Origin: Chloroflexota bacterium
GTDB taxonomy: Bacteria; Chloroflexota; Anaerolineae; B4-G1
DNA: 5,033 nt
Assembly: GCA_024232355.1 (NCBI GenBank)
Contig: JAAEPW010000432.1
Span: forward strand, 1 to 5,033
Reading direction: 5' to 3'
The notes below the pieces were generated by a model. That model was not told the origin of the DNA. It made no database searches and saw nothing but the letters and a program-made list of their open reading frames with translations. Each line of letters starts with the position of its first letter. Position 1 is the first letter of the stretch. The position numbers were made by a program, and so were the translations under genes. Below are positions 1 to 5,033 of this stretch, in pieces.

Positions 1-1270
1 CCTGCCGAACCAGTTAGATGCCGTTGCAGTCTTGAGCCTCCCATAGTTTGGCTGGCCTGGGAGTGAGGTCCCAAAGGTGAACGACGCGGTCGTATTGCCG
101 TCCACCCTCTTCACCTCAGGACGCCCAAAGTCGTCGTTTACATACTCAGTCGTGATTCCTTCGCTTGTAGCTTGGCGCAAACTGCCAAGGGCATCGTACC
201 TTCCAAAGGTGGTGGTGCGCTCAGGCTCGAGCGATTGAGTTAGGAAGCCGCCAGGGGAGTAGCTGAAGCTCCTGGTCTGGGCGCCGTCAGGGCTGGGCAG
301 AACTACCTCTGTTAACTGGTCGGCCTGGTTGTAGGTGTACGAGGCCTCAAAGGGCGCTTCAGACGGTGAGCTCTCGATCTGCTCGGTTAGCGTGCGCAGC
401 CGGCCCAGACCGTCCTTGGTCTCGATTGTCCTCAGCTCCTCCTGGCTGCCAAAGATATCGTCCGAAGCGGTCGCCACAGATCTAATGTTCGTGACGATGC
501 TGTCGCCTCTGTACTCGTTCCTGGTCAAGGTCCCATCGGGCCGAATAGTAAGAATCGGCCGGCCAAGGTCGTCGTTCTGGGTCTCGGTCCACTCCATGTC
601 CGTAAGCCAATTCTCGCCGTCAACCCACTCGGTTACGCGATCAACCCTGGTAGCCTCCAAAGGCTCATAGTCCGGGTAGACCGGGAGGGTTTGGTAATGC
701 AGGTACGAGAGCTTGAACTGTGACCGATAGCCGCTGGTCCCGGGATACTTTTCGATTACCTGGGTCGACCGGCCAAGACCGTCGAAGATGTGCTTTCCAC
801 GATAGCCGCGCACCGGTGAACACACCAGCGAACCGTTGATCACGCAGGTCGAATCAAAGATTGTGTGGGTCAGCAAATCGCCCGGTATGGCGGGATCGGG
901 CTCGTCGTATTCGATCCTGGTGCCATAAAGGGCTGAATCGACTGCGTTTCGCTGCATCACCGGGGTGCCCGGCGCACCCTGTTCGTCAAAGGGCACCTCT
1001 ATCGGTACGATGTCAGTAACCCGACGCGAGTCGTCGTAGGAGTAGGCAAGGCCTGCGCCCGAGCCGTCGACGTGCCAACGGACAAGCCCTGTGCCAGCAT
1101 CGACCTCGCGCTGCCAAACCAGGAGTCTGTTCGGAAACGTCCACAGCCACTTCTTGACCGGGCGGCCGTGCTGGTATTCGTAATCGGTCGTCGGCCCTGG
1201 GGCCATACCATTGCCGTAACCTCCGCTTACCTCATCCGAAATCAGGTTGCCAGCAGTGTCGTAGCCAAAG
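1..1270 (-). repeat. YD-repeat zone of the Rhs protein, with matching DNA-level direct repeats
   Basis: From residue 778 onward the protein shows degenerate YD repeats: FGYDTAGNL, YSYDDSRRV, HIFDGLGRS, QNDDLGRP, TKDGLGRL, YTYNQADQL, FSYSPGGFL, RYDALGSL and VNDDFGRP. The last five lie 20-26 residues apart, the usual spacing for this repeat, and the earlier ones are more widely spaced. The D-G/D-L-G-R cores are similar at DNA level: ccggccaagaccgtc at 769-783, ccggcccagaccgtc at 400-414 and ccggccaaggtcgtc at 559-573. The repeat zone continues past the left edge. Confidence 0.85.
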
Positions 1271-3600
1271 ACGTGCTTGATGCAATCATTCTGGGTGCAT
1301 GTTAGGTCCGCTTCAGCATCAGCGGGATTGATATACCGCTCGACCAGCCGGTAGTAGCCGTTCGTGGGCAGCCATTTGTTCCTGGTCCTACTGCAGGCAG
1401 TTGTGCCATCGCACACTTCCTCCAGATTCATCAAGGAGAAGTACCACGGGTCTTCACTAAGAGGCTCGAAGGTTGACGCCCAATGGCGATCAAGGGGGAA
1501 GTCGCCCGGGGTACTGTTATCAGTGCTTGAAGGGCCATCGAGTTCGCGCCGGGTCTGGTTAAAGTAATCATCCACCGTCAGTGTCTCCACGGTTATGTTG
1601 CAACCGGTTGGCTCCCCTAGCGATGGTTCCAGGTAGCAGAGTCCCACGTCGCTGTCGGGGACGCCCTCGTTGGTGTACACTCTTCGTTTTTTCACATAGA
1701 AGGCCTCATCCCCTGGCCGGTTGAGAATGACCTCCTGAGTTGGGGTAACTAGCGGGGTCATGACCGGGAGTGCGTGTTTCTGAATCCGCTCAATCTCTTC
1801 GTGGCGGAGTATTTTGTAGTCTCCCCTTAGCCCGAGGTCGAAATACTCAGGTTCCCCTTCACCGGGCAGACTGGTAGTTTTGGCCGCCTCCTCTCTCTTT
1901 AGCAACTGGTCAATTGAAAATATGTTGTGTGTTCTATTATTGAAACGATAAATCTGAGACAAAGTATCGCGAGGGGCCTCATCGTCACCAGGCAAGTAAG
2001 CATAGTTCTGTACCATGGTATACGAGTATGTCTCGGGCGTAGGTGGCCCACCATCTAGTTCATATGAGAAATTATAGGGCCACGGCTCCGAATATTCAGT
2101 CGACTCAAAAATAGACTGCCGACCTCGAATTACCTGCTCCGCATCATAAGATGTCTCAGTGCGAGCGAAAATGCCAGAGGTGTATTGTATATTGGATTGA
2201 TCACATTCCCCGGGAGGAGGCATTGGTGTCGAGCACTTTCTGTAGTTGGCCGCTGTGGAATGAAAATAACCCCAGAATTGATAATGGACGGTTGCGCCGG
2301 TTGGTAGGATTACTCCTATCATCTCACTCTCCGAAGTGATTTCTGAACTTTGGTCTCGAAAGAACTCGAAAACTCTGCCGCTCCCCAAAACCACCTTTGA
2401 AAGAAACGGAAGATAAATATCCCTTGCGGCATGAGGCCCAACATCGCAGGGATCTGGTGTTTCGTCGACATCCCTTTGGAATTCCTGGTCGGTCGAGTAG
2501 TAAAGGTGAATCCGGCTCGATTCTGGGTTATCTGTACCACCAAAGATCGGGTCGAAGGCCGGTACGTCCAGGCTATCCAGCACCGTATAGTCAACTCCAT
2601 CAGCGCTCACGGTGCCGTAGTTGAAAGTTACCGACCGCAGGATCGCATCGCTACTGTCGAGCGCTTCTATTTTGCTGACCAGCCACGGCTCACCGTTCCC
2701 ACAGTTTTCCTCATCGCAGTAGCTCAGCTCGATCCTGTTCGCCGTGATTTCCTCGCTCCAAGGCCCTTTCTCAATGGCGGTCAGGTAAATACCGGCCACA
2801 TCCTCCCGGAAGTCAATAACGTCTGGTGGCACATCTGGGTCTGGTGGTACACCTGGGTGGCCCTTGTAATAACTGTTGTTGCAAAGAACGTCGTCATCGC
2901 ATGGCTCGATAAGGTGCTCGTGAATGTACTTTACCCCGCTGCCATCTTCAGCGATTGCACCGGTCAAATTGCCTTTTTCGTCAGACTGTGGCGTTATTTT
3001 GATGTTAGAGCCGTCCCAGCTGTAGCAGTAATCTGCCGTCTCAAAGTCACAGAGGTAGCTGAATCCTGACCCTAAGAGATCGCCCTGCCATGGCGGCACA
3101 GTGTACAGGTAGTGCTTGGCGCCGGTAGGGTCAACCCAGGCGAGAGGTCTCGCCAAAGAAGGCTCGGCGCAATCATCGGTGCTCCTTTCTTTCCGGCAGG
3201 CATCCATCTGAAGCCTGGGAGGCCGCATGTCCCAGCCAAACCCAAAATTCTCGACACCATCAGCCATTGCCGTGCCCCTGTAAAGGCGCTGGTTGGTTCC
3301 AGGCTGCTTACAGGCGTAGATGACCCTGTGCGCCCAGAGCTTGCTGTTGTAAAAAAGAGTGAGTGCGTAGGTTAGCCCTCCGTCGGTGGCCAAGGAGTAG
3401 AGAGGGATTCTAAGAGTCAAATTTCCGTTGGTCATGTTGATACTTTCGATCTCTGAAAAATCGAAGTTGCTGTTCTGGTAGCCCTTGGCCTCGCTCGGAA
3501 CGTCCTCGGTCGCCAAAGACGGCTGGGGCAGAATGGCTGCCATTAGAAGGATAACCAGGGTCAGAGTGGCCGCAGAAAAACGGTTGGGATTGGTAGTCAT
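1..3600 (-). CDS. Secreted Rhs/YD-repeat protein, N-terminal 1200 residues (3' end beyond window)
   Basis: The frame opens at ATG 3600 and contains no stop to base 1, so at least 1200 residues are encoded and the C-terminus is missing. Rhs/YD proteins fold as large beta-shells that often deliver or enclose a variable C-terminal domain. Seen here: a Sec signal peptide (residues 1-30, SLA|T). A beta-rich N-terminal region follows, with NMTNGNLTLRIPL (about 55-67), GFGWD (120-124), DPTGAKHYLY (157-166) and LPTGATVHY (432-440), which I recognise from large secreted Rhs proteins of Acidobacteriota and myxobacteria. YD-type repeats are visible at about 778, 853, 939, 1009, 1062, 1088, 1112, 1135 and 1155. 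There are 20 cysteines, 18 of them in nine close pairs and none after 927. The start is fixed by AGGAG six bases upstream and by the signal peptide; the next Met (20) would cut the signal peptide. It directly follows the CARDB/ConA-like gene. Toxin, adhesin or wall-associated roles are all possible, since the deciding C-terminus is out of view. Confidence 0.93.
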   Translation of the reverse strand, partial: MTTNPNRFSAATLTLVILLMAAILPQPSLATEDVPSEAKGYQNSNFDFSEIESINMTNGNLTLRIPLYSLATDGGLTYALTLFYNSKLWAHRVIYACKQPGTNQRLYRGTAMADGVENFGFGWDMRPPRLQMDACRKERSTDDCAEPSLARPLAWVDPTGAKHYLYTVPPWQGDLLGSGFSYLCDFETADYCYSWDGSNIKITPQSDEKGNLTGAIAEDGSGVKYIHEHLIEPCDDDVLCNNSYYKGHPGVPPDPDVPPDVIDFREDVAGIYLTAIEKGPWSEEITANRIELSYCDEENCGNGEPWLVSKIEALDSSDAILRSVTFNYGTVSADGVDYTVLDSLDVPAFDPIFGGTDNPESSRIHLYYSTDQEFQRDVDETPDPCDVGPHAARDIYLPFLSKVVLGSGRVFEFFRDQSSEITSESEMIGVILPTGATVHYQFWGYFHSTAANYRKCSTPMPPPGECDQSNIQYTSGIFARTETSYDAEQVIRGRQSIFESTEYSEPWPYNFSYELDGGPPTPETYSYTMVQNYAYLPGDDEAPRDTLSQIYRFNNRTHNIFSIDQLLKREEAAKTTSLPGEGEPEYFDLGLRGDYKILRHEEIERIQKHALPVMTPLVTPTQEVILNRPGDEAFYVKKRRVYTNEGVPDSDVGLCYLEPSLGEPTGCNITVETLTVDDYFNQTRRELDGPSSTDNSTPGDFPLDRHWASTFEPLSEDPWYFSLMNLEEVCDGTTACSRTRNKWLPTNGYYRLVERYINPADAEADLTCTQNDCIKHVFGYDTAGNLISDEVSGGYGNGMAPGPTTDYEYQHGRPVKKWLWTFPNRLLVWQREVDAGTGLVRWHVDGSGAGLAYSYDDSRRVTDIVPIEVPFDEQGAPGTPVMQRNAVDSALYGTRIEYDEPDPAIPGDLLTHTIFDSTCVINGSLVCSPVRGYRGKHIFDGLGRSTQVIEKYPGTSGYRSQFKLSYLHYQTLPVYPDYEPLEATRVDRVTEWVDGENWLTDMEWTETQNDDLGRPILTIRPDGTLTRNEYRGDSIVTNIRSVATASDDIFGSQEELRTIETKDGLGRLRTLTEQIESSPSEAPFEASYTYNQADQLTEVVLPSPDGAQTRSFSYSPGGFLTQSLEPERTTTFGRYDALGSLRQATSEGITTEYVNDDFGRPEVKRVDGNTTASFTFGTSLPGQPNYGRLKTATASNWFGR
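1861..2460 (-). other. AT-richer block inside the Rhs gene (residues about 380-580)
   Basis: Hand counts of 60-base lines here give about 40-50% GC (for example 24/60 at 1921-1980 and 28/60 at 2041-2160 and 2221-2280). Lines elsewhere give about 60-65% (36/60 at 61-120, 39/60 at 361-420 and 4021-4080). Codon choice shifts with it: TAT, AAT, ATA, TTT, TCA and GAA are frequent here, against GAG, GCC and CTG in flanking parts. The frame is intact and the LPTGATVHY motif still fits the family, so the block is a functional part of the gene. Confidence 0.7.
2821..2856 (-). repeat. 18-bp tandem duplication encoding a PGVPPD-PDVPPD linker
   Basis: Two adjacent 18-base units (2821-2838 and 2839-2856) match at 16 of 18 positions and stay in frame. 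They encode PGVPPD followed by PDVPPD at residues 249-260 of the Rhs protein. The proline/acidic stretch lies just after a Cys pair (234/240) and before the next beta-rich segment, so it is probably a stiff exposed loop or spacer. It looks like a slippage-type duplication that has drifted slightly. Confidence 0.85.
3511..3600 (-). other. Sec signal peptide of the Rhs protein
   Basis: Residues 1-30 have an N-region with one Arg (position 7), a hydrophobic core from about 10 to 24 (AATLTLVILLMAAIL) and a polar end PQPSLA, followed by acidic mature sequence TEDVPSE. The small residues at 28 and 30 fit signal peptidase I cleavage after Ala30. There is no lipobox Cys and no twin-Arg motif. It shows that the Rhs protein leaves the cytoplasm by a general secretory route, unlike the cytoplasmic Rhs effectors of type VI systems. 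Confidence 0.88.
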
Positions 3601-3605
3601 TTTGT

Positions 3606-3611
3606 TCTCCT
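3606..3611 (-). promoter_or_regulatory. Ribosome-binding site of the Rhs gene, overlapping the upstream stop codon
   Basis: The minus strand reads TAGGAGAACAAAATG, in which TAG is the stop codon of the CARDB/ConA-like gene, AGGAG is a strong Shine-Dalgarno sequence and ATG (3600-3598) starts the Rhs gene. Six bases separate AGGAG from ATG. The site decides the Rhs start and, because it shares bases with the upstream stop, suggests that terminating ribosomes help initiate on the Rhs gene. Confidence 0.85.
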
Positions 3612-5033
3612 ATCGAAGGACCGTCGTTGGCACCGGGCATTGCAGGGGCGTTGTCGTTCCCTGAACCGTGACGTCGTAGGTCGCGGTATTGTCGCTGTCG
3701 TCCTCGAGAGAATCGCTGATCTCAAGGTCGATATCAAAGTTGGCGCTCTGAGTGCCTTCAGAAGGGGTCCAAAAGGCGCCTCCTGGCAACTCTGAAAGGG
3801 GAAAGACGTGGAAACCGCCGCCTATGGCTTCAGGGGCACCGGCCGTCATTTCATACGTAGCGCTGCTCTCGGTGTTGTAGTTCTCGGTGCGCGAGATCGA
3901 AATTTCGTCTACCGGGTGGGCCCCGATGCCTCCGACCTTCAAACCCAGGTTCAGTGGCTCGCCGGGAATTACTTCTCCCTCAAGAGTGGACCAGACACCG
4001 TCTTTGACCATGAGGCCGGCCGGGAAAGCATTCCACAGCTCGGGATTGGGGTCCGGCGGAGGCCCGTTGTACCAAACCCGGACGAAGTCAACATAGGTGG
4101 GTGGGTAGGTGGAGTCTATGCCGCAGGGTGTGCCGCCCCAGCAGCCGGTGTCCGGACCCATGTCGAGAAAAACGGCGTTGTTCAGCAGCGCCTTGGAGGA
4201 AAGAACCGGCAAATCGAGATCTGCAATGTCGGGCGCGGTCAGGTGGCCAAAGGGAGGCTCGTTTTCCCTCTGCCAGACGATTGTGTGCCACTGCCCGTTA
4301 ACCTCCAATGCACCTCCGCCCTCACTCAGATCGGGATTAGCGGGATTGACGCCATTGGCCACACCAATCCTCAGCTCTGAGGCCTGGTTGCCGTGGTGGG
4401 GCCGGATGTAACGGACCATCACCCCGCCTATAGAGCCCCCTTGATCGTGTCTCCATCCGATGAATGGGTTGGTCCCGTTGGTTCCAGGGTTATACTCCAT
4501 GAACAGAGACCCGTAGCCAAGGTTTACTGAGGTGGACAAGGAGTTTGGACTGAAGTAGCCCAGTGTGCCGGTGCCGTCGAACTCCTCGGTCCCCAGGTGG
4601 GCGCCTACCAGGGTATCCAGGCTTATGTTTTGGTTGTCGTTGCAGAAGGGTATCCAGTTGTCGATCCTCAAAACGTTGTCGCCAGTGTCGTTGGTTTCTG
4701 GGATCAGGTTATCCGGGTCGATCTCGATCCACAGATGGAGCAGGCCCCAGTTCGAACCTGCAGGCAGGGGTATCTCCTCGACGGTGAGGTTGGTGAAAGT
4801 GGCAAGGTTGGTCGTTGGGTCAACGGTTATTTCCTTCCACAACTGGTAGCCAAAGCCGTCCTTATTGGCAGCCGCGCCGGGCAGGCGGCTCATTACCGAG
4901 AGCCTTACCTGGGCACTGGTTACAGGAAAAAACTCGGACAGGACGTAGGCCTGGATGGCAAAGGGCTGACCGGACCTGAGGGTCGTGAGCCGCTCGCCAC
5001 CGTGCCAGGCATCTACCAGCGCCTCTCTGAGCA
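3610..5033 (-). CDS. CARDB / ConA-like / CARDB modular extracellular protein, C-terminal 473 residues (5' end beyond window)
   Basis: The reading frame is open from the right edge (first whole codon 5031-5029) to TAG at 3612-3610. The Met codon at 4893 is internal: 46 sense codons precede it and belong to the same domain, so the gene starts outside the window. Visible residues 1-123 resemble a CARDB adhesion-type Ig fold, ending in the typical IEIDPDNLIPETNDTGDN segment. Residues about 137-322 look like a concanavalin A/LamG sandwich, with GQWHTIVWQRE near 246-256 and YVDFVRVWYN near 313-322. Residues about 334-456 form a second CARDB-like unit ending DLEISDSLEDDSDNTATYDV. I see no ExDxxE catalytic motif of family 16 glycosidases, so a binding or structural role is likelier than an enzyme. 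The last 17 residues carry one Cys and no LPXTG, PEP-CTERM or hydrophobic anchor. Secretion is inferred from the domains; the N-terminus is not visible. It is probably cotranscribed with the Rhs gene 9 bases downstream. Confidence 0.85.
   Translation of the reverse strand, partial: LREALVDAWHGGERLTTLRSGQPFAIQAYVLSEFFPVTSAQVRLSVMSRLPGAAANKDGFGYQLWKEITVDPTTNLATFTNLTVEEIPLPAGSNWGLLHLWIEIDPDNLIPETNDTGDNVLRIDNWIPFCNDNQNISLDTLVGAHLGTEEFDGTGTLGYFSPNSLSTSVNLGYGSLFMEYNPGTNGTNPFIGWRHDQGGSIGGVMVRYIRPHHGNQASELRIGVANGVNPANPDLSEGGGALEVNGQWHTIVWQRENEPPFGHLTAPDIADLDLPVLSSKALLNNAVFLDMGPDTGCWGGTPCGIDSTYPPTYVDFVRVWYNGPPPDPNPELWNAFPAGLMVKDGVWSTLEGEVIPGEPLNLGLKVGGIGAHPVDEISISRTENYNTESSATYEMTAGAPEAIGGGFHVFPLSELPGGAFWTPSEGTQSANFDIDLEISDSLEDDSDNTATYDVTVQGTTTPLQCPVPTTVLR
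3664..4032 (-). other. CARDB-like beta-sandwich 2 of the upstream protein
   Basis: Visible residues about 334-456. GVWSTLEGEVIPGEPLNLGLKVGG matches the opening of a CARDB fold, and DIDLEISDSLEDDSDNTATYDV matches its acidic closing strand. It has about the same length as the module on the other side of the ConA-like domain. A 17-residue tail without an anchoring signal follows. Confidence 0.6.
4066..4620 (-). other. Concanavalin A/LamG-like beta-sandwich of the upstream protein
   Basis: Visible residues about 138-322. It begins near TLVGAHLGTEEF, has repeated aromatic/beta segments (GYGSLFMEYN, GVMVRYIRP, ELRIGVAN), the LamG-like GQWHTIVWQRE, and ends YVDFVRVWYN, which resembles the last strand of family 16 glycosidase folds. 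Two cysteines seven positions apart (GCWGGTPCG) could form a local disulfide. The assignment rests on pattern resemblance; the ligand, presumably a carbohydrate or other surface polymer, is unknown. Confidence 0.5.
4663..5033 (-). other. CARDB-like beta-sandwich 1 of the upstream protein (partial at its start)
   Basis: Visible residues 1-123. The segment GQPFAIQAYVL looks like the first strands (compare the usual G-x-x-h-x-h pattern), and the closing strands WGLLHLWIEIDPDNLIPETNDTGDN carry the D-x-D/N-x-x-I-x-E-x-N-x-x-x-D-N signature of CARDB adhesion modules. The first strand may lie partly outside the window. Confidence 0.65.

Noticed and set aside
335..670. Plus-strand frame of 111 codons and other small plus-strand frames at 1072-1567 and 4101-4849
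   Set aside because: All are antisense or out-of-frame shadows of the two long minus-strand genes, with arginine/serine-rich products typical of noncoding frames in GC-rich DNA.
2821..2856. Tandem repeat considered as a CRISPR-like or regulatory repeat
   Set aside because: There are only two adjacent units without spacers, and both are in frame inside a coding sequence, so a protein-level linker explains them.
2431..3069. Open plus-strand frame of 212 codons
   Set aside because: It lies codon-for-codon antisense to the Rhs gene, whose sense frame here merely lacks the codons TTA, CTA and TCA. The product has no recognisable domain and I see no ribosome-binding site; the sense strand has a signal peptide and family motifs.
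3541..3543. Second Met codon (residue 20) as the Rhs start
   Set aside because: It would remove half of the hydrophobic core of the signal peptide and lacks the well-placed AGGAG found before the first ATG.
3410..3640. Minus-strand frame of 76 codons across the junction of the two genes
   Set aside because: It overlaps the end of the upstream gene and the signal peptide of the Rhs gene in another frame, has a low-complexity polar product and no ribosome-binding site of its own.
3808..4380. Open plus-strand frame of 190 codons
   Set aside because: It is fully antisense to the CARDB/ConA-like gene, which has coherent domain structure across the same span. It is a by-product of high GC.
4891..4893. 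ATG as the start of the CARDB/ConA-like gene
   Set aside because: The frame continues open for 46 codons upstream to the window edge with sequence that completes a CARDB-like fold. No signal peptide follows this ATG, so it is an internal Met.

Overview
The window carries two genes, both on the minus strand, with essentially no intergenic DNA. Both run off the window edges. Reading right to left (5' to 3' on the minus strand), the first is the C-terminal 473 residues of a modular protein with no catalytic motif that I can see. It has a CARDB-like beta-sandwich, a concanavalin A/LamG-like beta-sandwich and a second CARDB-like beta-sandwich. Its stop codon is nested in the ribosome-binding site of the second gene, which starts 9 bases later at 3600 and stays open for 1200 codons to base 1. 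I checked that frame triplet by triplet and found no stop.

The second gene is the main content. It encodes the N-terminal portion of a secreted Rhs/YD-repeat protein with a clear signal peptide (residues 1-30). Its N-terminal beta-rich region carries the motifs N-x-x-NGNLTLxIPL, GFGWD, DPTGAKHYxY and LPTGATVHY. From about residue 778, repeats of the form Y/F/N-D-x-x-G-R appear and become denser toward the window edge. The conserved Rhs core and whatever variable tip follows it lie beyond base 1 and cannot be judged here. The short close spacing and the SD/stop overlap suggest that the two proteins are made together and act together outside the cytoplasm, but that partnership is inference.

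The base composition (roughly 60% GC in most hand-counted lines), the AGGAG Shine-Dalgarno sequence, the Sec signal peptide and this style of Rhs protein all point to a bacterium. The combination recalls Acidobacteriota or myxobacteria-like (former deltaproteobacterial) genomes, which carry many large secreted Rhs proteins of this kind. That lineage assignment is a recollection of family style, not a search result.

Region by region: 1-1270 holds the YD-repeat zone; 1270-1860 is the linker part of the Rhs N-terminal region; 1861-2460 is a noticeably AT-richer block of the same gene; 2460-3600 is the signal peptide and N-terminal beta-rich part; 3601-3609 is the gap; 3610-5033 is the CARDB/ConA-like gene. 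I saw no RNA gene, insertion sequence, CRISPR array, terminator or plus-strand gene. The most unusual signal is in the Rhs protein: 18 of its 20 visible cysteines fall in nine short-range pairs, mostly in acidic/polar loops.
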